Below are positions 1 to 8,573 of a stretch of 64,000 nt of DNA, piece after piece. Position numbers and translations under genes: made by a program. This DNA comes from Bradyrhizobium guangzhouense (GTDB lineage Bacteria > Pseudomonadota > Alphaproteobacteria > Rhizobiales > Xanthobacteraceae), in assembly GCF_004114955.1 (NCBI RefSeq), contig NZ_CP030053.1:3348001-3412000 (forward strand). The letters run 5' to 3'. The notes beneath the pieces were generated by a model, which was given only the letters and a program-made list of their open reading frames with translations, did no database searches and had not been told where the DNA came from. Position 1 is the stretch's first letter, and each line of letters opens with the position of its first letter.

Positions 1-183
1 CGAGCTCGTGATGGCTACCGGCTTGCCGGCCTTGATCACATGGATGGACTGGGCGGTTTGGCTGAATTCGGCATTGGTGCGGGCTGCGATCCCGAAGGCG
101 GCCACTGCGATGCCGGCCACCAGCGCCACCACCACGATCTTCAGGTGGGTACCCCGATCTGCAGAGTGAATTGAGTGGTTCAT
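1..183 (-). CDS. Small single-pass membrane protein, C-terminus cut by window edge
   Basis: Read leftward from ATG 183, the frame stays open for 61 codons to the window edge. The start has a strong ribosome binding site (GGGAGGC, 5 nt before ATG). The protein has a short polar N-terminus (about 13 residues with several His and Ser), one hydrophobic segment at about residues 14-32 (KIVVVALVAGIAVAAFGIAA), then a polar stretch that would lie outside the inner membrane. No family recognised; function unknown. The gene is divergent from the hydrolase at 393, separated by about 210 nt that must hold both promoters, though I see no clear consensus there. Strong start context and the membrane segment make it a real gene; its length cannot be known from this window. 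Confidence 0.65.
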   Translation of the reverse strand, partial: MNHSIHSADRGTHLKIVVVALVAGIAVAAFGIAARTNAEFSQTAQSIHVIKAGKPVAITSS

Positions 184-392
184 CGAAAGCCTCCCGACGG
201 GCTTTGGCGCCGTCTGTAGGCTGATGTCTTAAGGAGCATCTGTTTCCGGATCGTTTCGCGGGTTCCGCAAAATGGTTTCATCTGGCCATTTCGTCGTGAG
301 CCGTCTTACCTGCCGCGTAATCGCGCAGGCCCAATCCCACCGTCATGATCGCTTCCATCGGCCGCGAACTATCCGGCAAGGGAGAAGCACTC

Positions 393-1256
393 ATGAACCG
401 TCCAACCGTCCAAGCCACGTTGCTTGAAACCGCACAGCCGGCTGCGCAATCGCCATACGTGACCGCCAGAGACGGCACCAGGCTGTTCGTGCAGGACTGG
501 GGCAGCGGGAAGCCGCTGTTGCTGCTGTCGGCCTGGACCTTCGACGGCAGCATTTGGGGCAGCCACGTCGATGCTCTCACTTCGAAGGGCTTTCGTTGCG
601 TTGCGCCTGACCGGCGCGGGCATGGCCGCTCCGAGATGCCGTCCACGGGCTACGACCTGGAGACTCTGACCGACGACGTCGCCGCGGTGATCGAGGCTCG
701 CGATCTACGCGACGTCACGCTGGTCGGCTTCTCGATGGGGACGGTCGAGGCGGTGAACTATCTCGGACGATATGGCTCGGACCGCATCGCGCGGCTGGTG
801 CTGGTCGCGCCGACGACGCCGTTCCTGGTCCAGACCGAGGACAATCCGGATGCGGTGCCGAAGGCGATGATCGAAGCTGACCACGCAGCCATCGCCCGCG
901 ACTTCGCCAAATGGATCGCAGCGAACGAAGCGCCGTTCTTCCTGCCCGAGACACCGGAAATCACGCGCACCTGGATCCGCGAGATGATGCTGCGCGTGCC
1001 GCTGCCGGTGGCGCTGGCGTGCCGCAAGACGATCTCCTTCTCCGATCTGCGCGCGAGCGCCGCCGGGATCGATCGCCCGACACTGATCCTCCATGGCGAC
1101 AAGGATGCCAGCGCGCCGCTGCCCTTGACCGGGGCCAAGACCGCCAAACTGATCAAGGGCAGCAAGCTGAAAGTCTACGAAGGCGGGCCGCATCCGCTGC
1201 CGCTGACACATGGCGAGCGGATGATTGCGGACATGCTCGCCTTCATGGTGGCTTGA
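393..1256 (+). CDS. Alpha/beta hydrolase (non-haem chloroperoxidase/esterase-like)
   Basis: A 287-residue alpha/beta-hydrolase fold protein. The nucleophile elbow GFSMG places the catalytic Ser at 114; the acid is in HGDKD (Asp238 or Asp236) and the His is in GGPHPLP (His267), so the full triad is present. The motif PDRRGHGRS at about 72-80 is typical of the chloroperoxidase/esterase branch. I chose ATG 393 because GGGAGAA lies just upstream; the frame is open to an ATG at 345, but that start has no ribosome binding site. There is no signal peptide, so it is probably cytoplasmic. The substrate cannot be told from sequence. It converges on the MFS gene, with only 7 nt between stops. Confidence 0.85.
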   Translation: MNRPTVQATLLETAQPAAQSPYVTARDGTRLFVQDWGSGKPLLLLSAWTFDGSIWGSHVDALTSKGFRCVAPDRRGHGRSEMPSTGYDLETLTDDVAAVIEARDLRDVTLVGFSMGTVEAVNYLGRYGSDRIARLVLVAPTTPFLVQTEDNPDAVPKAMIEADHAAIARDFAKWIAANEAPFFLPETPEITRTWIREMMLRVPLPVALACRKTISFSDLRASAAGIDRPTLILHGDKDASAPLPLTGAKTAKLIKGSKLKVYEGGPHPLPLTHGERMIADMLAFMVA

Positions 1257-1263
1257 GGGAGGC

Positions 1264-2556
1264 TCAGCTCGCCCTGACGATGTCGGCGCGGATGGTCCGC
1301 GCCGCCCAGATGAACAGAAGCGCGCCGAGCGTGGTCGTGACCGCCGCGGAGAGCAGGGAGTAGCGCACGGCGTCTGCGCCGTAGCTGCCCTTCAGTGCGT
1401 CGTTGACCACGCCGACGGCGAGGGGACCGACACCCTGGCCGAAGCAGGTCGCGGTGAGAGCGATCAGGGCGGAGGCCAGCGCCCGCATGCTGGGCTTTGC
1501 CACCGTCTGCGCGATCGCGAAGATCGGGCCCAGATGGAAGCCGACCAGGAACGAGGTCAGCGCCAGCATGGCGACCATCATCGCAAAATCCTGCGTCAGC
1601 ATGCACAGCGCGAAGACGGGTCCGGCGAGGCCCGAGGTGATCGCCGGTGCCCACAGGTTCCAGCGGTCGTCGCGGCGGCTCACTCGCGCCACCACGAAGC
1701 CGCCGAGCAGCGTGCCGGCCATGCCGGCGAGCCCCTTGAAGGTGCCGGCATAGGTGCCGATCTCGGCGCTCGACAGATGGTGCACGCGCGCCAGGAACGG
1801 CGGGATCCAGGCTGCGGTTGCGTAGTTCGTGTAGGTCGTGAGGCAGAAGCCAACCAGCACGATCACAAAACTTTGCTGCGAGGCGAGGAAGCGCAGCGTC
1901 GGTCCGAGCGGCTCGGGCACGAAGCTCTCCTGCATCGCGCCCCGCTTTGGCTCGGAGATTGTCAGCCACAGGATCAGCGCCAGCAGGATGCCCGGCACGC
2001 CTGCGACATAGAAGGCCATGCGCCAGCCATAGTGCTGGTTGACATAGCCGCCGACGAAATAGCCGAGGAAGACGCCGAGATAGGTGCCGATGGCATAGAT
2101 GCCGAGCGCGCGCGGGCGCTCGTTCTTGGCAAAGAGGTCGGCGACGATCGATTGCGAGGCCGGTGAGCCCGCGGATTCACCGATGCCGACGCCGATCCTC
2201 GCAAATGCGAGCGCCGTCACGCTCGACGCAGCGCCGCACAGCGCCGTCATCGCGCTCCAGAATGCAAATGCGAGTGCCACGATGTTGCGGCGGTTGAGCC
2301 TGTCGGCGACACGCGCGATTGGAATGCCGAGCAGCGAATAGAACAGCGCGAAGCCGAAGCCCGCGAGCAGGCCCATCATGGTGTCGCTGAGCTGAAATTC
2401 CTTTTTGATCGGCTCGATCAGGACGTTGAAGATCGTACGGTCGAGAAAGTTCAGCGCGTAGATGAGGGTGAGCAGGCCCAGCACGTAATAGCGCCGTGCC
2501 GTGGGTTTCTCCGCGGAGGTCGCCTGCACCGACATTTGTGACGTCATATCGACCAT
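1264..2556 (-). CDS. MFS transporter, spinster-like
   Basis: A 430-residue protein with about 12 hydrophobic helices and major facilitator signatures: RVADRLNRRN in the loop after TM2 and the glycine-rich segment GVGIGESAGSPAS in TM5, which resembles the spinster/Spns-like branch that moves organic anions or lipids. The N-terminal 20 residues are polar and cytoplasmic. ATG 2556 has a run of G (GGGGGGGA) 4 nt upstream. It lies just downstream of, and on the same strand as, the Rieske oxygenase (57 nt gap), so the two probably form an operon and the carrier may import the oxygenase substrate. That link is inference from position only. Confidence 0.85.
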   Translation of the reverse strand: MVDMTSQMSVQATSAEKPTARRYYVLGLLTLIYALNFLDRTIFNVLIEPIKKEFQLSDTMMGLLAGFGFALFYSLLGIPIARVADRLNRRNIVALAFAFWSAMTALCGAASSVTALAFARIGVGIGESAGSPASQSIVADLFAKNERPRALGIYAIGTYLGVFLGYFVGGYVNQHYGWRMAFYVAGVPGILLALILWLTISEPKRGAMQESFVPEPLGPTLRFLASQQSFVIVLVGFCLTTYTNYATAAWIPPFLARVHHLSSAEIGTYAGTFKGLAGMAGTLLGGFVVARVSRRDDRWNLWAPAITSGLAGPVFALCMLTQDFAMMVAMLALTSFLVGFHLGPIFAIAQTVAKPSMRALASALIALTATCFGQGVGPLAVGVVNDALKGSYGADAVRYSLLSAAVTTTLGALLFIWAARTIRADIVRAS

Positions 2557-2613
2557 CGCTCCCCCCCAATCTGTCTTTGTTGTTATCGTTGGTCCAGCCC
2601 TTGTCCGGGCCGT

Positions 2614-3804
2614 CTAGCCTTCGCGGATGTAATTCCCCGCTTCGAACGCAACTTGCGGCGCGCTGGCGTCGAACGAAACGCCGATCGGGTCACGACCTGC
2701 TTCGATCGCTTCGAGCTGCTCGCCCAACATGCGCCGGATCATCAGGATGCCGCGGTCGCTCTGGCCGAAATGCTCCTCGGAATGAACGGTCACGGGCCCC
2801 TGGCCGACCTGGGCTTCGTAGTCGCCCGGGAATCTCTGGTGCTCTTCTTCCGTCATGTCCCACCAGAGTTTGCCGTTGAACTTCGAGCGCATGCGGCCGA
2901 TGTCGCCTGCTGCCTTGACGCGGCCGGCAACATAGATGCGGAACGAGGTGTCGTCGATCGGCAGCGTCCAGCCGATCGACTCGACGCGGGCAAACTGTGC
3001 GACGCGCGGATTTGGCACGACGCGCAAGGTTGGAAGAGCGGCTTCGGTGACACGGTAAAACACACGGCCGTCGTCCTGCTTGCGGATCGAGCGCACGGCG
3101 ATGCCGCGCGGCGTCTTGTCGAACGTCACCTCCGGCATCGAGGCCATCATGTTGGTGAATTGCGGCCCCGAGAACGAGCCGTGCAGCACCGGCACGTGAT
3201 AGGGATCGACCACGTTCTCGAAATGCTGCAGCCAGTTGCAGGGAATGACCGCTGGTCCGCCTCCGCCGATCGAGGAATCGTCGGCCTCGACGAACTCGCC
3301 GTCGTCCATGTTTTCGAGGCACTCATAGCGCGGCAGCACCGGGCGTTTTTCCGCCGGGCCCATATAGGCGAAGATCAGGCCGTAACGCTCCTCGAGGGGG
3401 TACCAGGGCTGGCGCACCTTGTCCTTGAACTGGCCGCCATCGGGCTCGCAGGGCTGCTCCATGCAATGGCCCTCGGTGTCGAACTTCCAGCCGTGATAGC
3501 AGCAGCGGATGCCGTCCTCCTCGACCTTTCCGTAGTAGAGCGTGGTGCCGCGATGGCAGCAGCGGGCGTGAAGCAGCCCGACGCGGCCGTGCTTGTCGCG
3601 GAACAGGACCAAGTCTTCGCCGAGCGCGCGCACTTTCTTCGGCGTGTCGGTGGCGTCGCCGGTGAGCCCGACCGGATGCCAGTAGCGGCGGAGCAATTCG
3701 CCCATCGGCGTGCCGCGCACGACCGAGGTGAGCTCGGTGCGCGTATGCGCCGGCTTCATCGCATACGCCGTGCCGAGATCGCGATCCCGCTGGGTCATCG
3801 TCAT
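2614..3804 (-). CDS. Rieske non-haem iron oxygenase, alpha subunit
   Basis: A 396-residue ring-hydroxylating oxygenase or O-demethylase alpha subunit. The Rieske 2Fe-2S ligands are C82-x-H84 (RCCHRG) and C101-x2-H104 (CCYHGWKF). The mononuclear iron motif is D200-x2-H203-x4-H208 (NVVDPYHVPVLH). It resembles phthalate dioxygenase and vanillate demethylase oxygenase proteins. ATG 3804 follows GGGAGGAA at good spacing; the frame extends to 3900 but that part covers the promoter region. No reductase or ferredoxin partner lies nearby, so electrons must come from a protein encoded elsewhere. It is divergent from a MarR regulator and followed by an MFS carrier, the usual layout of a substrate-induced aromatic catabolic unit. 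The substrate is unknown. Confidence 0.9.
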   Translation of the reverse strand: MTMTQRDRDLGTAYAMKPAHTRTELTSVVRGTPMGELLRRYWHPVGLTGDATDTPKKVRALGEDLVLFRDKHGRVGLLHARCCHRGTTLYYGKVEEDGIRCCYHGWKFDTEGHCMEQPCEPDGGQFKDKVRQPWYPLEERYGLIFAYMGPAEKRPVLPRYECLENMDDGEFVEADDSSIGGGGPAVIPCNWLQHFENVVDPYHVPVLHGSFSGPQFTNMMASMPEVTFDKTPRGIAVRSIRKQDDGRVFYRVTEAALPTLRVVPNPRVAQFARVESIGWTLPIDDTSFRIYVAGRVKAAGDIGRMRSKFNGKLWWDMTEEEHQRFPGDYEAQVGQGPVTVHSEEHFGQSDRGILMIRRMLGEQLEAIEAGRDPIGVSFDASAPQVAFEAGNYIREG

Positions 3805-3852
3805 GCTGGTTCCTCCCGCCACGGGCCATGAATAGGCCGGGTCGTTTCGAAG

Positions 3853-3892
3853 CGTTGACGCAGTGAAAAATAATTCGATGACAATGTCAACG
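3853..3892. promoter_or_regulatory. Candidate MarR operator and promoter of the Rieske gene
   Basis: Between the divergent Rieske and marR genes, CGTTGAC (3853-3859) is repeated in inverse as GTCAACG (3886-3892). The second arm overlaps a short palindrome, TGACAATGTCA (3879-3889). Read leftward, this arm also holds a perfect -35 hexamer TTGACA (3890-3885), so a bound dimer would block transcription of the Rieske gene. No good -10 hexamer is seen at the matching distance. Assignment to the MarR protein is by position. Confidence 0.4.
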
Positions 3893-3998
3893 ATCTTCAT
3901 GGCGCTTCTTGGTCGCGTTCGGGACAGGTTGGGGAGGTTGCGCTACCAACGTTGTACGACCACTTGGCACGTCCTGGCTTTCTTGGCAGAGGTGGGCC

Positions 3999-4514
3999 AT
4001 GAGCCAGACATCGAGCAGGGACGGGCGTGCATCGTCCGATACGGACGACAATCATTCGCCGGCCCCGATCACCGTGATGCTGTCATCGCGGCTGATGGTG
4101 CTGGCCAATCTGCTCAAGCGCGGCGCCATCCTGCGCTACAAGCGTCTCGCCGGGTTGTCGTCGGTCGAGTTCGGACTGGTCGCCTCGCTCGGCCGGCGGC
4201 CGCCGATGAGCGTGGCGCGGCTCGCCGAAGCCGTCGGCCAGGACAAGGGCCAGATCAGCCGTGCACTGGCCGAGCTCGTCGCACGCAAGCTGATCGAGAA
4301 GTCGGCAAATCCCAGGGATAGCCGCGAGGTGCTGGTGTCGCTGACACCAGCAGGCCTCGCCGCGCATGATGTAATCGTCGAAGGCGCGCAGGAGCGCAAC
4401 CGGATGCTGCTCGAGCAATTGAGCACGGACGAGCTCGAGGCGCTGCTCGCGCAGATCGATCGTCTCACCGCGACGGCGGAAGCGATGCTCGAGGCCGAAA
4501 AGATTTCGCGCTGA
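3999..4514 (+). CDS. MarR-family transcriptional regulator
   Basis: A 171-residue winged-helix regulator. The DNA-binding part spans about residues 50-110: MSVARLAEAVGQDKGQISRA is the helix-turn-helix, and KSANPRDSREVLVSLTPAG is the MarR wing with the conserved D-x-R. The flanking helices form the dimer domain. The first 30 residues are polar and likely disordered. I chose ATG 3999 (GAGGTG just upstream); the frame opens from 3909, but that would place coding sequence over the divergent promoter. It probably represses the divergent Rieske-MFS pair and is released by an aromatic ligand. That role is inferred from position. Confidence 0.85.
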   Translation: MSQTSSRDGRASSDTDDNHSPAPITVMLSSRLMVLANLLKRGAILRYKRLAGLSSVEFGLVASLGRRPPMSVARLAEAVGQDKGQISRALAELVARKLIEKSANPRDSREVLVSLTPAGLAAHDVIVEGAQERNRMLLEQLSTDELEALLAQIDRLTATAEAMLEAEKISR

Positions 4515-4544
4515 TCTCTGCGCAATCTCCAGACATGTTGGATC

Positions 4545-4567
4545 GCTTCTAAGAGAAGCTCTAAGAG
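4545..4567. promoter_or_regulatory. Repeats upstream of the siderophore receptor, possible Irr/ICE-like site
   Basis: TCTAAGAG occurs twice in direct orientation (4548-4555 and 4560-4567), with starts 12 bp apart. The first copy lies inside an inverted repeat GCTTCT-aag-AGAAGC (4545-4559). Rhizobial Irr binds TTCTAA-type half sites upstream of iron genes, and the first repeat contains TTCTAA. Position about 105 nt before an iron receptor gene supports an iron-responsive operator. The match is partial. Confidence 0.35.
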
Positions 4568-4575
4568 GCTTTCAA

Positions 4576-4602
4576 TTAGGGGAACTGCGCGCGCTCCCCT
4601 AA
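4576..4602 (+). promoter_or_regulatory. Perfect 8-bp inverted repeat in the receptor leader
   Basis: TTAGGGGA (4576-4583) and TCCCCTAA (4595-4602) form an 8-bp stem with an 11-nt loop. There is no T-run after it, so it is not a standard intrinsic terminator for marR. It may be an operator or a leader hairpin of the receptor mRNA, about 70 nt upstream of the start codon. Confidence 0.35.
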
Positions 4603-4670
4603 GCGTCACCGCAACGCATGCTGTCCTCGGACAGGCGGCATGACGAGCAGTTGTAGATCGGGGTGGCGCG

Positions 4671-6935
4671 TTGAACAGTCTTGGAATGCTGCGGTCAGCC
4701 GTGTTGGCGACCGCATCCGCTTGGGTTTTGATGCCGCAGGCATCGCTTGCACAATCATCGGCATCATCTGGTGCGCAGAGCCTGCCGCCGGTGAACGTGG
4801 CCGCGCCTGAGCAGCGCCGCCGCGCTGCGGTTCGCGCGCCGCGCCGCACGCAGAGCCAGGTGGAAACGGCCAACAGCCGGAAGCCTCAGCCGCAACGCAA
4901 TGTCGGAGTCGTCGAGAGCCCGCGCGGTCCGGTGCAGGGCTATGTCGCGCGCCGAAGTTCATCCGGCACCAAGACCAACACGCCGATCATGCAGACGCCG
5001 CAGGCGGTGTCGGTGATCGGTGCCGATCAGATCCGTGACCAGAAGCCGAACAAGCTCGACGAAGTGCTGCGCTATACCGCGGGTGTGCGCGCCGGCACGT
5101 TCGGCGCCGACACCCGCAACGACTGGTGGCTGATCCGCGGCTTCAAGTCAGACGACATCGGGCTGTTCCTCGACGGCCTACAGCTGTTCTACACGTCCTA
5201 TGCGAGCTGGAAGCTGCAACCCTCCAACATGGAGCGCGTCGAGGTGCTGCGCGGTCCGTCGGCCGTGCTCTATGGTGGATCGAGCCCGAGCGGCATTGTC
5301 AACGTCATCAGCAAGATGCCGCCGACCGAGCCGGTCCGCTATATCGAGACCGGCGTGAACAATTTCGGCAATGCCTATGTCGGCTTCGATGTCGGCGGTC
5401 CCGTCGCAACGCAGCCTGGCAACGGCCAGTTGCTCTACCGCGTGGTCGGCCAGGTCCAGAACGGCGACACGCAGGTCAACTTCACGCCCGACAACAACTA
5501 CTTCATCGCGCCATCAGTCACCTGGAAGCCGGATGCCGACACGACTCTCACTGTGCTGGCCTCGGCCTCGAAGCAGGACACCCGCGGCATCAACTTCCTG
5601 CCGTACCAAGGCACGGTGACGAGCGCGCCGTTCGGCAAGATCCCCACCAGCTTCTTCGCCGGCGATCCCAGCGTCGACAAGTTCACGCGCGAGCAGGAGA
5701 TGCTCGGCTATCAGTTCGAGCACAACCTCACCGAGGATTTGACCTTCCGCCAGAATGCGCGCTTTGCGCATGTCGACCTGACCTATCGCGGCTTCGTCGG
5801 CAATGGTTGGGACAACATCAACACGGCCACGATGGGCCGCTACAATTGGTATGCGAAGAACACTGCCAACCAGGCCAATCTCGACAACCAGCTGGAGTAC
5901 CGCTTCGGCACCGGTCCGGTGCGGCACACCATGCTGTTCGGGGTCGATCTGAAGGGTTATCAGATCGACGACTATCAGGCGTTCAATTTCGGCACCGTGC
6001 CGTCCATCAACGTCTTCAATCCCGCCTATGGCCTCGACATTCCGCTGACGGGCGCACCATTCCGCAACTTCCTGATCACGCAGAAGCAGGCCGGCACCTA
6101 CGTCCAGGACCAGATGAAGCTTGGCAACTTCACGCTGGTGTTGAGCGGCCGCAACGACTGGGTGGAGACGTCGCAGGACGCGCGCGACAGCGGCGCTGAT
6201 GTCGCCAGCCGTAGTGACAGCAGGTTCAGCGGGCGCGCCGGATTGATCTACACCTTCGACAACGGCATCGCGCCCTATGTCTCCTATGCGACGAGCTACA
6301 ATCCAATCATCGGCCTCAACGCGCAGAACCTGCTGTTCCTGCCGGAGACCGGCAAGCAGGCCGAGATCGGTGTGAAGGTCGCGCCGAGGGGATTTGACGG
6401 CTATTTCACGGTCTCGGTGTTCGACCTGAAGCGGCAGAACGTGGCGACGACCGATCCCACCAATGTCCTGCTGCAGAACCAGACCGGCGAGGTGACCTCG
6501 CGCGGCATCGAGCTCGAAGCGGTCGCCAATGCCACCAAGGAGCTGAAGCTGATCGGCTCCTTCACGTCCTACCATCTGTTCACCAGCAAGGATCTCGATC
6601 CGTCGCTGATCGGCAAGACGCCGACCAACACGCCGGAGATGCTGATCTCGGGCTGGGCGGACTACACCTTCAAGGACGGACCGCTGGAGGGGTTTGGTTT
6701 CGGCGGTGGCGTTCGTTACGTGGGCTCGTCCTGGGCCGATGCCGCCAACACGCTCGAAGTTCCCGCCGTCGTGCTCGCCGATCTCGCCGTTCACTACGAA
6801 TGGCAGAACTGGCGCATGGCGCTCAACGTGATCAACCTGACCGACAAGATCTACGTCGCGAGCTGCGCGTCGGCCTCTTCGTGCTTCTACGGTGACCGCC
6901 GCCGCGCCACCGCCAGCGTCTCCTACAAATGGTGA
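4671..6935 (+). CDS. fegA: TonB-dependent ferric-siderophore receptor, FegA-like
   Basis: An outer-membrane receptor of about 754 residues. The N-terminus has a signal peptide ending near PQASLAQ. The plug domain is clear from about residue 105: TPQAVSVIG, then WWLIRGF, and VEVLRGPSAVLYGGSSPSG, all typical of hydroxamate-siderophore (FhuA/FoxA-type) receptors. The C-terminal barrel ends in VSYKW, with the terminal aromatic residue expected for barrel insertion. Size, PepSY partner downstream and position beside nuo match what I recall of B. japonicum fegA (ferrichrome receptor). The start is uncertain: TTG 4671 has GGGGTGG upstream, while ATG 4686 has a weaker site. Iron regulation is likely, given the repeats upstream. 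Ligand identity is inferred. Confidence 0.85.
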   Translation: MNSLGMLRSAVLATASAWVLMPQASLAQSSASSGAQSLPPVNVAAPEQRRRAAVRAPRRTQSQVETANSRKPQPQRNVGVVESPRGPVQGYVARRSSSGTKTNTPIMQTPQAVSVIGADQIRDQKPNKLDEVLRYTAGVRAGTFGADTRNDWWLIRGFKSDDIGLFLDGLQLFYTSYASWKLQPSNMERVEVLRGPSAVLYGGSSPSGIVNVISKMPPTEPVRYIETGVNNFGNAYVGFDVGGPVATQPGNGQLLYRVVGQVQNGDTQVNFTPDNNYFIAPSVTWKPDADTTLTVLASASKQDTRGINFLPYQGTVTSAPFGKIPTSFFAGDPSVDKFTREQEMLGYQFEHNLTEDLTFRQNARFAHVDLTYRGFVGNGWDNINTATMGRYNWYAKNTANQANLDNQLEYRFGTGPVRHTMLFGVDLKGYQIDDYQAFNFGTVPSINVFNPAYGLDIPLTGAPFRNFLITQKQAGTYVQDQMKLGNFTLVLSGRNDWVETSQDARDSGADVASRSDSRFSGRAGLIYTFDNGIAPYVSYATSYNPIIGLNAQNLLFLPETGKQAEIGVKVAPRGFDGYFTVSVFDLKRQNVATTDPTNVLLQNQTGEVTSRGIELEAVANATKELKLIGSFTSYHLFTSKDLDPSLIGKTPTNTPEMLISGWADYTFKDGPLEGFGFGGGVRYVGSSWADAANTLEVPAVVLADLAVHYEWQNWRMALNVINLTDKIYVASCASASSCFYGDRRRATASVSYKW

Positions 6936-6957
6936 TGCGGAGCGAGGGGAGGGGGTC

Positions 6958-8094
6958 GTGAGAGCGCGCACGGTCAGGCTCTGGTCCGTGGTCCACACCT
7001 GGACCAGCCTGGTCTCGACGCTATTCCTGCTGTTGCTCTGCCTGACCGGCCTGCCGCTGATCTTCCATCACGAGATCGACGAGCTTCTGGGCTACGCCCC
7101 CCAGCCCGCAGCTCATGCGAGCGCGGCGCGCGCGATGCCCCAGATCGTCGCCGAGGCCGCGCTCGCCGCCGATCCCGGCCGCGTCCTGCAATATGTCTCG
7201 TGGGACAAGGACGAACCCGGGATCGTGATGGCTTTCACCAACAGCACACCTGACGGTGCGCCTGACAATGCGACGGTGCGTGCCTTCGATGCCGTCTCGG
7301 CAAAACCGCTCGGGCCGGTCGGCGTCGGGCCGATGCTGATCGTGCTCAAGCTGCACACCGATATGTTCGCGGGACAAGCCGGAAAGCTGTTCCTCGGCGC
7401 GATGGGCCTGCTGTTTGCGGTCGCGATCGTCTCCGGCGTGGTGCTGTACTGGCCGTTCACCCGCCGCCTGCGCTTTGCCACCATTCGCGATCATGCCTCG
7501 CGTCGCGTCCGCTGGCTCGACTGGCACAATCTGATCGGCGTGGCGACGGTGGCCTGGGCGCTGGTGGTGGGCCTGACCGGCGTCGTCAACACCTGGGCCG
7601 AGCTGATGCTGAACCAATGGAAGGCAACCGAGCTCGCCAGCATGGTCGCGCCCTATGCCGGCAAGCCGCCGCCCGTGCGTCTCGCCTCGCTCGACGATGT
7701 CGTGGCGCGCGCGAAGCAGGCCGCGCCGGGCATGGAGATCGCCTTCATCGCGTTCCCGGGAACGCCGTTCACGTCCTCGCACCATTTCGCCGCCTTCATG
7801 CGCGGGGACACGGTCCTGACGGCTCGGCTGCTCAAGCCGGTGCTGCTCGATGGCGAAACCGGGGAGGTCGCCGCCAGCAGGGCGCTGCCGCTCTATCTCC
7901 AGGCGCTGTTGATCTCGCAGCCGCTACATTTCGGCGATTATGGCGGCATGCCGCTGAAGCTGATCTGGGCCGCGCTCGACGGGCTCAGCATCGTTGTGAT
8001 CGGCAGCGGCCTGTATCTCTGGCTGGGCCGGCGGCGGAAGCGAGCGCCGGGCAATGCCGACGCATTCGCCAGGCGAGCCCCGGTCCCGTCATGA
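6958..8094 (+). CDS. fegB: PepSY-associated inner-membrane protein, FegB-like
   Basis: A 378-residue inner-membrane protein with four hydrophobic helices: near the N-terminus (VHTWTSLVSTLFLLLLCLTG), a pair in the middle (LFLGAMGLLFAVAIVSGVVL and IGVATVAWALVVGLTGVV) and one near the C-terminus (IVVIGSGLYLWL). Large periplasmic loops between them carry the PepSY-type sequence. GTG 6958 is preceded by an excellent site (GGGGAGGGGG) and lies 22 nt after the receptor stop. Members of this family (PiuB, FegB) accompany ferric-siderophore receptors and are thought to help release or reduce iron in the periplasm. Conserved His in the helices (for example HTW, FHHE, WHN) could bind haem. It is co-transcribed with the receptor by position. 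Confidence 0.82.
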   Translation: MRARTVRLWSVVHTWTSLVSTLFLLLLCLTGLPLIFHHEIDELLGYAPQPAAHASAARAMPQIVAEAALAADPGRVLQYVSWDKDEPGIVMAFTNSTPDGAPDNATVRAFDAVSAKPLGPVGVGPMLIVLKLHTDMFAGQAGKLFLGAMGLLFAVAIVSGVVLYWPFTRRLRFATIRDHASRRVRWLDWHNLIGVATVAWALVVGLTGVVNTWAELMLNQWKATELASMVAPYAGKPPPVRLASLDDVVARAKQAAPGMEIAFIAFPGTPFTSSHHFAAFMRGDTVLTARLLKPVLLDGETGEVAASRALPLYLQALLISQPLHFGDYGGMPLKLIWAALDGLSIVVIGSGLYLWLGRRRKRAPGNADAFARRAPVPS

Positions 8095-8324
8095 TGCATG
8101 GCTCGATGGGCCGCGCGCGCCTGTGGATACGTGTCTTTGCTGCACCGGCATTGCTCGCCGCCGCGACCACCACGGGTCTGTTGGCCGCGCTGCTCTGGGG
8201 AACGGCGGGCCAGTATGTCGCCTGGGTGACAGTCGGGGCGCCGGTGGCGGTCGTCGCCGGGGTTTGGGTGCGCTGCCGTAGCCAGAAAACCCGGCCATTT
8301 TCACGGACGATCCCGGGCAAATAG
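8091..8324 (+). CDS. Small two-helix membrane protein coupled to fegB
   Basis: A 77-residue protein whose ATG (8091) overlaps the fegB stop codon in an ATGA arrangement, so it should be translationally coupled. It has two hydrophobic segments (VFAAPALLAAATTTGLLAAL and YVAWVTVGAPVAVVAGVWV) and a basic C-terminus. Short membrane proteins of this kind often sit at the end of siderophore-receptor/PepSY operons. No domain can be named with confidence. Codon usage resembles the neighbours. Function is unknown; a role with FegB is inferred from the overlap. Confidence 0.65.
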   Translation: MMHGSMGRARLWIRVFAAPALLAAATTTGLLAALLWGTAGQYVAWVTVGAPVAVVAGVWVRCRSQKTRPFSRTIPGK

Positions 8325-8573
8325 CGGGGCGCGCCCAGTCGGCCGCAATCTCAGAACTGCTGCCCTGCAAAACTGTGCCCACCCTTGTCGCGTCAGGCGA
8401 TCTGCTCCATACCAGCCGCGGGGTGATTCCGGGATTTCCACCGGTCTGGGAGCAGCAAAGGGCCTGAAAAGAGCGTGTCTTGCGCCCATTGGTGCACTGC
8501 GCTAAGGCTCAGAATAATTCCAAATCGGACGAATCCGTGGCTGTCCCGAGGCTGCGGGAAAAAGGGCTCGTCA

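Noticed and set aside
3964..3979. TGGCAC followed by GGCT, like a sigma-54 promoter
   Set aside because: The -12 element lacks the required GC/TTGC pattern (two of four bases mismatch).
8327..8336. GGGCGCGCCC palindrome after the small membrane gene
   Set aside because: Self-complementary with no loop and no T-run; common by chance at this GC content.
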